64,000 bases of DNA from Pseudomonas sp. TH43 (GCF_016650635.1 NZ_JAEKFI010000001.1:1054001-1118000); one strand, 5' to 3'. Counted from the first letter of the stretch, positions 14,836 through 23,362 are shown. The notes: generated by a model not told the origin, from the sequence alone. A program made the numbers and translations.

Positions 14836-17379
14836 TTAGAAATGGGTGAAGGTCAGGCCAAGCTTGTAGGTCGGGCCGTATTCTTCGTATTGGCCGTTGT
14901 AAGAGCGATGGCCGGTGTAGACGAAGTACGGCTCGTCGGTGAGGTTTTGCGCCTCGAAGCTCAGTTGCAGGCTTTTCGTCAGCGAATAACGCGCGCTGAA
15001 GTCGACGAAGGTTTGCGCATCGACGTGCAGGTCGTGGGCCTTGTCGTTGATTGAGGCCAACTCGTAGAGATAGTCGGATTTGTAGTTGGCCGAGACGCGC
15101 AGGCTGAGCTTGTCGTTCTCCCAGCCGAGCATCAGGTTGCCGACTGTGTCGGACTGGCTCGGTAGATCGATGCTGCGTTTGCGATTGCGACCACTGGCGG
15201 CATCGAAACCTTCGATGTCGGCGTCGGAGCGGCTGAACGTGGTGTTGGCGCCCAGCAACAAACCGTTCCACGGCGCCGGCAACCAGTCGAATTTCTGCGA
15301 GTACGCCAACTCCAGGCCATAGAGTTTGGCGCTGTCGCCGTTGGCAAAGGTGTGGGCTTCGGAGAAATTCGTCCAGGCACCCGTGCCAGCGAGGTCGGTG
15401 TTGTAGACGAAGTTTTTGATGTCCTTGTAGAACACGAAAGCCGACACCGTGCCCGCCCGGCCCATGTAGTGCTCGATACCGAGGTCGAGGTTGCTCGATT
15501 CCAGCGGTTTCAGCTCAGGGTTGCCGAACGTTGCCTCATCGCCGTCGATGACAAAACCCGGCGCCAGTTGGCCGAAGGTCGGGCGCACCACGGACTTGGT
15601 CCACGCCGCACGAACCTGAGTGTTTTTGTCCAGTTGGTAGCGTGCATGCAGGCCCGGCAGCCAGTGGTGATATTTGCGTTGGGTCTCGGTGGGTTCGAAG
15701 TCGCCGTCGGTGGCGCCGGTGCCTTTGGCTTCGAACTCGGTGCCCTCGTAACGCAGGCCGGCGATGAAGCGCCAATCATCAATATCGACGGTGTTCATCA
15801 GGTAACCGGCGTTGATGTCCTCGCGCATCGTGAAATCGTTGACGGCTGACTCGGTCGGGTCATAGAAGTCATCGCGGTTCAGCCCGCCGATCAGGTTCTT
15901 GATCGCACTGCCGCTGATCCCTGGTCCGAACTGGCCGAGACGATAATCCACCGAACCCTTGGCGAAGCGGTTGAGGTTGAGTTGCTCGTCGCTGAAGCCG
16001 AGGTCATCGAAGTCCTCGTAGACCCAGGCGTCGAGGTTGTTGTCCTTGTTGCGGCGGCTGACCTTGCCGCCGAATTTGACCTGCGACGCGTAGCCACTCA
16101 AGTCATAGTCTCGGGCCAGATCCAGACGCAGGTTTTTCTCGGTGTCGGTGGTGTTCTGCTTTTCCCAGTCGACCTTGTCGAGGGTGAAATTGTTGGCGTT
16201 GTAGAAGCCCTGGCCGATGATCGGGCGCGGCTTGTCGTTGCTGTAAAAACCACTGTCGGCGAAATCGTCATTACCATCGAACGCGGCGTTGGCAATGTGG
16301 CCTGGGCTGTCTTCGCTGGAGCGGCTGTAGCCGGCCTGACCGCTGAGTGTCCACAGGCCGAACATGCGCTCGCCACCGAACACGTAGGACTGGATTTCCT
16401 GGGTCTCTTCGCGCTGTTTGAGTTTGCGTTTGCCTTCAGCGTCGCCCAGCACACTGGCGGCTTGCGGGTCGGCGAACTCGAAGCTAATGGAGTTGCGCGT
16501 TTCGCTGTCCTTGTAGCGGCTGTACAGCGTGCGCAGGTAATAGCTGCTGAGGTCGTCGGGCTTGTAATCGAAGTTCAGACCGCCGCCGGTGCGTTCGCGG
16601 CTGATGTCGTAGTCACGCTGTTCGAACTCTTCCAGTTGGGCACCGCGGGCGAAATCCCAGGCGCCGCCGGTTTCGACATTGTCCGAACCGAAATCACGTT
16701 TCTGCCAGCTCAACGCAGCGGCAACCCCAAAATTGTCGATGCCATCGCCGAGGCTGAAACGGTCGCTGACCGCGCCGGAGAATTTCGGGCTGGTCTGATG
16801 GCTGTTCTTGTCGTAGCTGGCTTCAGTGCCGCCGGTGTAGAACAAACCTTTGTGATCGAACGCCGACAGGCTTTTCACATCGACGGTGCCACCCAGCGAG
16901 TTGGCGTCCATGTCCGGGGTCAGGGTCTTGATCACCGACAACGATTGCACCAGTTCCGACGGCAATACGTCGAGGGCGACGGCGCGGCGTTCGCTTTCCG
17001 GCGACGGCACCAGCGTGCCATTGATGGTCACGCTGTTCAGATCCGGTCCCAGACCGCGCACGCTGACAAAGCGCCCTTCGCCCTGATCACGTTCGACGCT
17101 GATGCCCGGCAAACGCTGGGCCGCTTCGGCGACGTTTTCGTCCGGCAACTGCGCCATGCCATCGGCGTGCACCACGCTTTCGATATTGTCGGAACGACGC
17201 TGCTGCTTGAGCGCCGAATCGATGCTTGCGGCTTGGCCGACCACCTCAACGTGCTCGACATGGGCGGCGCCATCGGCCGCCTGCAGCCGCTCGCTGGCCA
17301 TCGCCATGGCCAAAGCGGTCAGGGTGAAACTGAAGAGCCCGACGGTGCCGCTGCGCGGATAACTGCTGCGCTGGTACAT
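14836..17379 (-). CDS. TonB-dependent receptor (Xanthomonas/Caulobacter type), likely phytate-related
   Basis: An 847-residue outer-membrane receptor. Signal peptide about 1-35; a TonB-box-like HVEVVGQA near residue 43; plug domain with LPDENVAEAAQRLPGISVER, VSVRGLGPDLNSVTINGT and SLGGTVDVKS, the pattern of the TIGR01782 receptor group; then a long 22-strand barrel ending in an aromatic residue (LTFTHF). First gene of the operon with the phytase and the ExbB/ExbD/TonB motor, so it probably imports phytate, an inositol phosphate or a metal-phytate complex. The substrate is inference from context; association of beta-propeller phytases with TonB receptors is known. A Pho-box-like site lies 70-94 bp upstream. 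Confidence 0.92.
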   Translation of the reverse strand: MYQRSSYPRSGTVGLFSFTLTALAMAMASERLQAADGAAHVEHVEVVGQAASIDSALKQQRRSDNIESVVHADGMAQLPDENVAEAAQRLPGISVERDQGEGRFVSVRGLGPDLNSVTINGTLVPSPESERRAVALDVLPSELVQSLSVIKTLTPDMDANSLGGTVDVKSLSAFDHKGLFYTGGTEASYDKNSHQTSPKFSGAVSDRFSLGDGIDNFGVAAALSWQKRDFGSDNVETGGAWDFARGAQLEEFEQRDYDISRERTGGGLNFDYKPDDLSSYYLRTLYSRYKDSETRNSISFEFADPQAASVLGDAEGKRKLKQREETQEIQSYVFGGERMFGLWTLSGQAGYSRSSEDSPGHIANAAFDGNDDFADSGFYSNDKPRPIIGQGFYNANNFTLDKVDWEKQNTTDTEKNLRLDLARDYDLSGYASQVKFGGKVSRRNKDNNLDAWVYEDFDDLGFSDEQLNLNRFAKGSVDYRLGQFGPGISGSAIKNLIGGLNRDDFYDPTESAVNDFTMREDINAGYLMNTVDIDDWRFIAGLRYEGTEFEAKGTGATDGDFEPTETQRKYHHWLPGLHARYQLDKNTQVRAAWTKSVVRPTFGQLAPGFVIDGDEATFGNPELKPLESSNLDLGIEHYMGRAGTVSAFVFYKDIKNFVYNTDLAGTGAWTNFSEAHTFANGDSAKLYGLELAYSQKFDWLPAPWNGLLLGANTTFSRSDADIEGFDAASGRNRKRSIDLPSQSDTVGNLMLGWENDKLSLRVSANYKSDYLYELASINDKAHDLHVDAQTFVDFSARYSLTKSLQLSFEAQNLTDEPYFVYTGHRSYNGQYEEYGPTYKLGLTFTHF

Positions 17380-17448
17380 GTGTGTCCTCCCCCAAAGAGT
17401 CCGGTCAGGCCAGGCAAGTGGCCCGGCAACTGGAGGGGCAAGCTAGGG

Positions 17449-17473
17449 GTGACGCATGACGCTTCTGTGACAA
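17449..17473 (-). promoter_or_regulatory. Candidate Pho box upstream of the TonB receptor/phytase operon
   Basis: On the minus strand the site reads TTGTCAC-AGAA-GCGTCAT followed directly by GCGTCAC. PhoB binds direct repeats close to CTGTCAT spaced by four bases; the first two heptamers fit that 7-4-7 layout with one or two differences each. It lies about 70-94 bp before the receptor start, a sensible place for activation. It suggests that phosphate starvation turns on the phytase operon. Confidence 0.6.
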
Positions 17474-17564
17474 GGTCGGCGGTCGAGCCCTGTAGACCGG
17501 GCATTTGCCGAGAGGCGCAGCGATAAATGAGCTGAAATGACCCCTTGCACCCACTACGGCCCCC

Positions 17565-17656
17565 TGTAGGAGTGAGCCTGCTCGCGATAACGGTTTGCCT
17601 GTCACCCTTAATATTCGCTCATCCAGCGCTATAGCGAGCAGGCTCGCGCCTGCAAG
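17565..17656. repeat. REPIN
   Basis: Arms CTGTAGGAGTGAGCCTGCTC and TAGCGAGCAGGCTCGCGCCT face each other. This is the GAGCCTGCTCGC subtype, also seen at 46.8 and 52.1 kb. Confidence 0.88.
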
Positions 17657-17716
17657 GGACGGGGTTTTCTTGAAGAAATAGAGCGCTGGGCGATGAGCTG
17701 ATTCGACCTCCCCCCT

Positions 17717-17738
17717 CCGTCACCTGCCTGTCACAAAC
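17717..17738 (+). promoter_or_regulatory. Candidate Pho box upstream of the GGDEF gene
   Basis: The plus strand reads CCGTCAC-CTGC-CTGTCAC followed by AAAC. This has the 7-4-7 direct-repeat layout of a Pho box, with the GTCA core kept in both halves. It ends 47 bp before the chosen start codon of the GGDEF-domain gene, close to where a -35 region would be. Confidence 0.6.
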
Positions 17739-17785
17739 ATCTGCTGTGCTGGCGCGCATTGCTTCTTCGCCAAAGGATCGCGGCC

Positions 17786-18700
17786 ATGTTCTCAGTGCTC
17801 AAACCCCACCGTTGGAAACTCGCCGCATTGTTGCTGGCGGCGAACCTTGGCTTGTTGCTGTGCCTGGCGTGTGGGGATCTGAAATCGGTCAGCGAATGGG
17901 TCTGGCTGGACATCATCGGCGAAGGTGGCTCGGCGTTGCTGGCGTTGGTCTGGCTGGGGCTGGTGCTGAAAAGCCGTCCTGCCGGGCGGGTTACCAATTA
18001 TCTGGCGCTGGGGCTCAGTTGCATTTTCTTTTCCTGGTGGATCGACAGCCTCGACGAGTTTATTCGCCTGCCCGACAGCATCACCTGGGATCACTGGCTG
18101 GAATCCGGGCCGATGCCGGTGGGCATGGTGCTGCTGACCATTGGCATCTATCACTGGCACCGTGAGCAACTGGCAATCAGTGCGCAGATGGAGAAACGCG
18201 AACGGCTGTTCCGCGAGCATCGGCTGTTCGACAAACTCACCCCGCTGGGCGGCGCCGATTATCTGAAACGGCAGCTGGCCGACAGCCTCGCCGAAAGCCT
18301 TGCGCAGCAACAACCGCTGTCGTTGCTGGTGCTCGATCTGGACAACTTCGCCGCCATCAATCAGGCCTACGGGCATACCGAGGGCGACGCTGTGTTGCAG
18401 GCCCTCAGCCATGTGCTGCTGCTCAACCTGCGCCGTCAGGATCTGCTCTGTCGACTGGCCGGCGACCGCTTTGTGGTGCTGCTGCCCAATACCGGCGAAC
18501 GGCAGGCGCAACTGCTGGCGCAAGAACTGCGGATCGCCGTGCAAGCGCTCGCACACAAGACCCGCCAGCATGGCGAACGCTTGCAACTGGCGGCCAGCAC
18601 GGCGGCCGTCATGGCCCTCGATGAGACGCCCGAAGCGCTGCTCAAACGCCTGAACCTGGCACTGGCGCGCGCCAAGTCGCCGTTGGCCAAAAGCGCCTGA
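17786..18700 (+). CDS. GGDEF domain protein with degenerate signature
   Basis: A protein of about 304 residues. The N-terminal ~140 residues contain about four hydrophobic segments, so it is probably an inner-membrane sensor. A GGDEF domain follows: VLDLDNFAAINQAYGHTEGD is well kept with the metal-binding Asp, but the signature reads AGDRF at residues 225-229 instead of GG(D/E)EF. The third-position acid is present; the Glu to Arg change argues against diguanylate cyclase activity, so it may be a GTP- or c-di-GMP-sensing relic. I chose the ATG at 17786, with AAAGGA eight bases upstream. It is followed after 8 bp by an AraC gene and preceded by a Pho-box-like site. Confidence 0.85.
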   Translation: MFSVLKPHRWKLAALLLAANLGLLLCLACGDLKSVSEWVWLDIIGEGGSALLALVWLGLVLKSRPAGRVTNYLALGLSCIFFSWWIDSLDEFIRLPDSITWDHWLESGPMPVGMVLLTIGIYHWHREQLAISAQMEKRERLFREHRLFDKLTPLGGADYLKRQLADSLAESLAQQQPLSLLVLDLDNFAAINQAYGHTEGDAVLQALSHVLLLNLRRQDLLCRLAGDRFVVLLPNTGERQAQLLAQELRIAVQALAHKTRQHGERLQLAASTAAVMALDETPEALLKRLNLALARAKSPLAKSA

Positions 18701-18708
18701 GGCCGACC

Positions 18709-19746
18709 ATGACCGTCAAAACCACTTGGTACGAAAACGACAGCCGTTTCATTCCCGGGCATTACCAACCGGCGACGCTGATCGACCTGGCGCTGTCGCG
18801 TGACATCGACAGCCATCGCCTGTTGCGCGGCACCGGGCTGTTTCATGAAGACATTCTGGCGGGCCAGACGCGGCTCAGTCCGCAGCAGTTTCTCGGGCTG
18901 ATCGGCAACAGCCGCCGCTTGCTCGACGCTGACGACAGCAGTTTCCTCTTCGGCCAACGCTTGCTGCCGGGGCACTATGGCGCCGCGAGTCATGCGTTGC
19001 GGCATGCACAAAATCTGCATCAGGCACTCGATACGTTGGTGCAACAACAAGCCTTGCTCAGCCCCCTGATGACCCCGCGTCTGTTACTCGATGACAGCTT
19101 TGCCTACGTTTACTGGCTGGACAGCTGTGGCGCCGGCGAGCAATGGCGGTTTCTGCTGGAAGCCGGAATGACCTCGCTGGTGGCCATGAGTCAGTGGCTC
19201 AGTGGCCAGCGCCTGCCGTGGGAATGCAGTTTCAGCCATGCGGAACCGCGTTATGTCGAACAGTACTGGGTGCATCTCGGCGAGCACACGCAGTTCAAGC
19301 GACCGCTGGACCTGATGCGCATCCCGCGCGAGTGCCTCGCCCGGCCATGGCCTGGTGCATCGGCCACGGCGGGTCAGGTCGCGCGTCAGGAAGCCTTGCT
19401 ACAAATTGAACAACTGGGGTTTACCGCCAGTTTCACCGATTGCCTCTACCGTTACTTGCAGGATCATGTGCGCCAGCCACCGAGCCTGGAACAGGCGGCG
19501 CAGGCATTCGCCATGAGCCCGGCGACCCTCAAGCGCAAGCTGCAAAAGCACGACAGCGGGTTTCAGCAACAGGTGGATCTGGTGCGCAAACACGTGGCGC
19601 TGTACCTGTATCAGGTCAAGGGCATGAGCAATGAGGCCGTGGCCGAGTATTTGAGTTTCACCGATGCGGCAAACTTCCGGCGCTCGTTCAAACGCTGGAC
19701 CGGCAGCACACCGAACCTGATCCGCCAGTTGTTCGGCAGTCACTGA
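18709..19746 (+). CDS. AraC family transcriptional regulator
   Basis: The protein has 345 residues. The N-terminal ~200 residues match the arabinose-binding-like effector domain of the OruR/ArgR-type AraC group (RLLRGTGLFHEDILAGQTRL). The C-terminal ~100 residues contain two helix-turn-helix units, including MSPATLKRKLQKHDSGFQQQ and MSNEAVAEYLSFTDAANFRR with the conserved SFKRWTGSTP end. The gene begins 8 bp after the GGDEF gene and is almost certainly co-transcribed with it. Target genes are unknown; the divergent phytase operon is a candidate. Confidence 0.92.
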   Translation: MTVKTTWYENDSRFIPGHYQPATLIDLALSRDIDSHRLLRGTGLFHEDILAGQTRLSPQQFLGLIGNSRRLLDADDSSFLFGQRLLPGHYGAASHALRHAQNLHQALDTLVQQQALLSPLMTPRLLLDDSFAYVYWLDSCGAGEQWRFLLEAGMTSLVAMSQWLSGQRLPWECSFSHAEPRYVEQYWVHLGEHTQFKRPLDLMRIPRECLARPWPGASATAGQVARQEALLQIEQLGFTASFTDCLYRYLQDHVRQPPSLEQAAQAFAMSPATLKRKLQKHDSGFQQQVDLVRKHVALYLYQVKGMSNEAVAEYLSFTDAANFRRSFKRWTGSTPNLIRQLFGSH

Positions 19747-19761
19747 GGCACCGGGTTGGCG

Positions 19762-20319
19762 TCACTGCTGTGGCGCCACCACTTTGAATTTGATGGCGAT
19801 GTCTTTGGAAACCACGCTGTCCGCCCACTCCCCCGCGCCGAGGCCGAACTCATCGCGTTTGAGCACCAGTTCACCGTCGAAAATGCCGATGTCACTGTCG
19901 GGTTTCAGTTCCACTGGCACTTGCACCTCGCGGGTGATGCCTTTGAGGGTCAGTTGGCCAGCGATCAGATAGCGATGCTCGGCGACCTGAGTGAACCGAC
20001 TCGATTCGAACACCGCCACGGGGAATTTTTCCGTATCGAACCAGGCCGGTTTGACCAGTTCGGTGTTGGCGTCTTCGCTGCCGGCATCAATGCTGTTGAG
20101 GTCGATGTGCAAAGTCGTGTGGGCGCTGGCGAGGTTGTCGGTATCGAAGTCCAGCGTCGCCTCGAACTTGCCGAAGGTGCCGTACATCCGCGAGCCCATC
20201 TGGTTGTAGGTGAAGCTGATCTGACTGGCGGTGGTATTGACTCGGCTGTACTCGACAGCGTGCGCGCCAGGAATGACACACAGCGAACACGCGGCAGCCA
20301 GCAGCAATCGGATCGACAT
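19762..20319 (-). CDS. YceI family periplasmic protein
   Basis: A 185-residue protein with a signal peptide (MSIRLLLAAACSLCVIPGAHA) and a YceI lipocalin-like fold. Family features are YSRVNTTASQISFTYNQMG at the start of the mature part, YGTFGKFEATLDFD, LTLKGITREVQVPVE and the terminal ALxRxxFG-like segment LKRDEFGLGAGEWAD. YceI proteins bind polyisoprenoid-type lipids in the periplasm. It is convergent with the AraC gene, ending 15 bp from it. Role here unknown. Confidence 0.9.
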   Translation of the reverse strand: MSIRLLLAAACSLCVIPGAHAVEYSRVNTTASQISFTYNQMGSRMYGTFGKFEATLDFDTDNLASAHTTLHIDLNSIDAGSEDANTELVKPAWFDTEKFPVAVFESSRFTQVAEHRYLIAGQLTLKGITREVQVPVELKPDSDIGIFDGELVLKRDEFGLGAGEWADSVVSKDIAIKFKVVAPQQ

Positions 20320-20410
20320 GGGATTCTCCGGGCGAGGCTAGCCGTCGAGGGTCTCGATTGACTTAAGCAAACATCCACCGGTTACGCCAGCACCGACATC
20401 CATGCCCCCT

Positions 20411-20498
20411 TGTAGGCGCTGCCGCAGGCTGCGATCTTTTGATGCTGGTTTTTTAAGATCCAGATCAAAAGATTGCAGCCTGTGGCAGCTCCTACAGG
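20411..20498. repeat. REPIN
   Basis: Arms TTGTAGGCGCTGCCGCAGGC and GCAGCCTGTGGCAGCTCCTA with inner ATCTTTTGAT pairing. It ends right at the 3' end of the MATE gene. Confidence 0.9.
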
Positions 20499-20500
20499 GA

Positions 20501-21874
20501 TCAGACGAGGCGTTCGATTTTCTGGTGTTGCCAGACCAGTTTGTAATACAGCGTCTGCAGCACCAGCATCGCCAGATACGCAACGGGAAACGCCATCCAC
20601 ACTCCCTGCAAGCCATACTGACTGTCCAGCCAATACGCCGCCGGCAACTGCACACCCACCACGCAGATAATGGCGATCACCACCGGCACCAGCACCGTGC
20701 CACTGGCGCGCATGATCCCGCCGATGATCGCCTGGAAACCGAACACCAACAGACTCCACAACATGATGTGCAGCAGATGTTCCGCCATCGCCCGGGTCGA
20801 ATCCTCGGTCAGGAACAGCCCCAGCAACCAGTGCGACAACAGGTAACCGAGCACGATCAAACCGCCGGTCAGACAGACGTTGATCCACAGCCCGGTGCGC
20901 AGAATCGGCCCCATGCGCTCCAGCCGCCCCGCCCCGATGGCCTGCGCGCCAAGGATCGACGCGGTGATCGCAATCGACAGCGCCGGAAACTGCACATAAT
21001 TGACGATTTGCGTCACGGCACCGTAAGCCGCTGTCGCTTGTGAACCGTGCTGATTGACCAATGCCAGAATCACCAGCTCCGACAACGACAGCACAATCAT
21101 CTGCACCCCGGTCGGCAGACCGATGCGCAGCACTTTGCCTAGAATCGCCCCGTCCAGTTTCAGGGCCGCGAAGAACTCGCGATCCGGCGCCAACGGATGG
21201 CCCTTGCGAATCAAACGCCACGCCAGCCACGCCATCGCCGACAGGGTGCCCGCCAGTCCGGCATACGCCGCGCTCTGAATGCCCATCTGCGGCAAACCGA
21301 ACCAGCCGCGAATCAACGCTGGCGTCAGCGCCAACCCCACACACGTCGATACCACCAATGCCAGCAACGGTGACAACGTATCGCTGACCCCGCGCAACAA
21401 CTGGGTGAACAGCACAAACACCAACATCGCCGGCAAGATCCACATCATCACATGCGCATACGCCACCGCATCGTCGAGCACGTCCGCTGGTGTGCCCAAC
21501 CCGGTCAATGCCTGCCGCGCAAACACACTGCCAAACACCGCCGCCACCAAACCGATCAACACCCCCAACAACAACGTCGCCCCGGCAATGGCTTTGACCA
21601 TATGCGGCTCACGCGCGCCCCAGGCCTGACCGATCAACACCCCGGCACCCGCACCGAGGCCGATCACCAGCGCGATAAAGAAAAACACGATGGGAAACAT
21701 CCCCGACACCGCCGCCAACGCCTGAGTGCCGAGCATCTGACCGATGTAAATGCTGTTGACCGTGCCTGACATTGACTGCAAAAAGTTGGACAGCACCATG
21801 GGCGCCAGGAACAGCAGGTAGGTTTGCCAGAGGGGTTTGGTGGGGCTGGGGGTTTGCATTGACTGGAGGTCCAT
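20501..21874 (-). CDS. MATE family efflux transporter
   Basis: An inner-membrane exporter of about 457 residues with roughly 12 hydrophobic segments in the two-bundle MATE layout. Typical parts are LAPMVLSNFLQSMSGTVNSI with the early membrane signature, GQAWGAREPH after the second helix, and GAQAIGAGRLERMG in the equivalent place of the second half. Such proteins expel cationic drugs or organic metabolites in exchange for sodium or protons. The start is uncertain: ATG codons at 21874 and 21859 are both possible, neither with a strong ribosome site, and the frame opens up to 21931. Confidence 0.92.
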   Translation of the reverse strand: MDLQSMQTPSPTKPLWQTYLLFLAPMVLSNFLQSMSGTVNSIYIGQMLGTQALAAVSGMFPIVFFFIALVIGLGAGAGVLIGQAWGAREPHMVKAIAGATLLLGVLIGLVAAVFGSVFARQALTGLGTPADVLDDAVAYAHVMMWILPAMLVFVLFTQLLRGVSDTLSPLLALVVSTCVGLALTPALIRGWFGLPQMGIQSAAYAGLAGTLSAMAWLAWRLIRKGHPLAPDREFFAALKLDGAILGKVLRIGLPTGVQMIVLSLSELVILALVNQHGSQATAAYGAVTQIVNYVQFPALSIAITASILGAQAIGAGRLERMGPILRTGLWINVCLTGGLIVLGYLLSHWLLGLFLTEDSTRAMAEHLLHIMLWSLLVFGFQAIIGGIMRASGTVLVPVVIAIICVVGVQLPAAYWLDSQYGLQGVWMAFPVAYLAMLVLQTLYYKLVWQHQKIERLV

Positions 21875-21964
21875 CTCGACGGCGGGAGGGCTGATAGAGG
21901 ATAGCTTCGATGAGTTGCGAGCGGGGTGCAATTAACATTTCGGGATCAGCTCGGAAGCACCTAT

Positions 21965-21999
21965 TGTAGGAGCCGCCGCAGGCTGCGATCTTTTGATCC
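21965..21999. repeat. Single REP element
   Basis: TGTAGGAGCCGCCGCAGGCT followed by GCGATCTTTTGATC, without an inverted partner. It lies in the gap between the divergent MATE and chorismate mutase genes. Confidence 0.85.
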
Positions 22000-22141
22000 G
22001 CAACCCTGAACGCCCAACCTCGGATACGCAGGGGGCGTGCATTCAATTTCCGCCCAGGCAATCGCAATGGATGGGTAGGTGCAAGTTCGCCGCTGTGGTA
22101 AACAACAGCCCTGCCCATTTTCATTGAACGAGGCTCGGTTC

Positions 22142-22726
22142 ATGCCCCACCTTCCAAACCTGCTGACCTGCACCCTCCTCACTCTGGTTGCCACCCTCGC
22201 GAACGCTGGCACACCCGCTGCGCCGCCGCAATCCCTGAAGCCCCTGCTGGAAACCCTGAACGAACGCCTGAACATCGGCGATCTCGTCGCCCTGACCAAA
22301 TGGGACAGTGGCAAGCCGATTCAGGACAGCCCTCGGGAAGCGCAAGTCATCGCCAATGCCCGCGCGTTGGCTGTCGAGCGCAAGCTCGACGCGGAGGATG
22401 TGGCGCAATTGATCGCCGCGCAGATGGAGGCTAACAAGTTGGTGCAATACGGTTTGCTTGCGCAGTGGCAAGCGGCCGGTGCAGCGCCGGACACGCCACG
22501 GCCGGATCTGGGCAAGCAGATCCGGCCGCGACTGGACGAACTGCAAACCCGTCTGTTGCAGCAATACGCTGAGTTCGCACCGTATCGGCATGCTCCCGAT
22601 TGCTCGGTGTGGCTAGCCAAAGCGCGCAGTGGTTTAGCCCTTGATGCGCTGCATGAGTTGGCGCTGACTCGGGCTACCGGGGAGTTGTGTGTTCGGTCGG
22701 GGAAGGCGGTTCAGGATCAGGTTTAG
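22142..22726 (+). CDS. Periplasmic chorismate mutase (AroQ gamma type)
   Basis: A protein of about 194 residues with an N-terminal signal peptide (LLTCTLLTLVATLANAG), followed by an all-helical AroQ fold. The segment LKPLLETLNERLNIGDLVAL and KWDSGKPIQDSPREAQVIAN is the secreted chorismate mutase signature: the Lys and Asp/Arg residues line the active site, and AEDVAQLIAAQMEANKLVQY is the second helix. It converts chorismate to prephenate outside the cytoplasm; why bacteria export this activity is not settled. I chose the ATG at 22142 because it opens the signal peptide. Confidence 0.9.
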   Translation: MPHLPNLLTCTLLTLVATLANAGTPAAPPQSLKPLLETLNERLNIGDLVALTKWDSGKPIQDSPREAQVIANARALAVERKLDAEDVAQLIAAQMEANKLVQYGLLAQWQAAGAAPDTPRPDLGKQIRPRLDELQTRLLQQYAEFAPYRHAPDCSVWLAKARSGLALDALHELALTRATGELCVRSGKAVQDQV

Positions 22727-22727
22727 A

Positions 22728-22757
22728 GGATCGCAGCCTTCGGCAGCCCTTACAGAG
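22728..22757. repeat. Partial REP
   Basis: GGATCGCAGCCTTCGGCAGC followed by a decayed tail, just after the chorismate mutase stop. Half-element without partner. Confidence 0.65.
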
Positions 22758-22807
22758 GGCAATGATTGGCGGCGTGACGGGCGTCAGTGAGCCAAACGCA
22801 GTTCCAT

Positions 22808-22839
22808 AAAAAACCCGGCCTTGTCAGCCGGGCTTTTTT
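22808..22839. terminator. Bidirectional rho-independent terminator
   Basis: A run of A, then CCCGGC, a seven-base loop, GCCGGG, C and six T. It works in both directions and lies between the convergent chorismate mutase and lipoprotein genes. Confidence 0.85.
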
Positions 22840-22854
22840 GTATTCGACCGTCGC

Positions 22855-23190
22855 TTATTGCGCGGTTTTCAGCTTGACCACGTCACCGGAAATCTTGGTG
22901 GTGTAGCCGGTCAGGACCCAGGCCCAGAACCAGTTTTCCTGGACTTGGGTGTTGATCATCGCGTCGCCGCCCTTGGCTTTGATCGCGGCGGTCTGAGCGC
23001 GGACGAAGCGGCTGTTCTGCTGGATCGGGATGACGCCGAACAGCAGCAGGCCGGTGGCGGTGGCTTCGCTGTGGCCAATCACGGTGTATTGGCTGCTGTC
23101 GTATTGCTGGGTCTTCATCGGGGTGCCTGTGCAACCTGCCAGAACCACACCAAACAGGGCGGCGGCGACTACTTTGCTGAGGTATTTCAC
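22855..23190 (-). CDS. Putative lipoprotein of unknown function
   Basis: A small lipoprotein of about 111 residues. The signal sequence KYLSKVVAAALFGVVLAGC ends in a clear lipobox with Cys near residue 20. The mature part contains ATGLLLFGVIPIQQNSR and AIKAKGGDAMINTQVQENWF, a pattern seen in short proteins that combine a hydrophobic loop with an AxxxGGDA segment; I cannot name the family with confidence. I chose GTG at 23190 with GGAG seven bases upstream; the frame stays open to 23289 but that part is not signal-like. It ends next to a bidirectional terminator. Confidence 0.78.
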   Translation of the reverse strand: MKYLSKVVAAALFGVVLAGCTGTPMKTQQYDSSQYTVIGHSEATATGLLLFGVIPIQQNSRFVRAQTAAIKAKGGDAMINTQVQENWFWAWVLTGYTTKISGDVVKLKTAQ

Positions 23191-23362
23191 TGTAAAACTC
23201 CATAGGAAAACGCCCGGGATCCATCTCTCGGGCGGCGCACACCTTACCGAAACACGTGGCGGGTTGGTATCAATCCCGACAAGTTTCATCTAGCGCTTTG
23301 CTGGCAACCCATCGACGATGTCGCCTACCATGGCGCCAAGCCAATAAGGACAGCCATCGCCC

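Larger units (their letters stand above)
17380..17785. other. Divergent control region between phytase operon and GGDEF/AraC genes
   Basis: This 406-bp gap separates the leftward TonB receptor operon from the rightward GGDEF-AraC pair. It holds two Pho-box-like sites, one facing each side, with a REPIN between them. I see no Fur-box-like palindrome here. Confidence 0.65.

Noticed and set aside
15982..17526. Plus-strand open frame of 514 codons
   Set aside because: It lies opposite the TonB-dependent receptor, whose domains and codon use are clear. Long antisense frames are common in GC-rich DNA.
17380..17560. Fur box before the TonB-dependent receptor
   Set aside because: I find no 19-bp GATAAT-like palindrome; the Pho-box-like repeats are the better fit.
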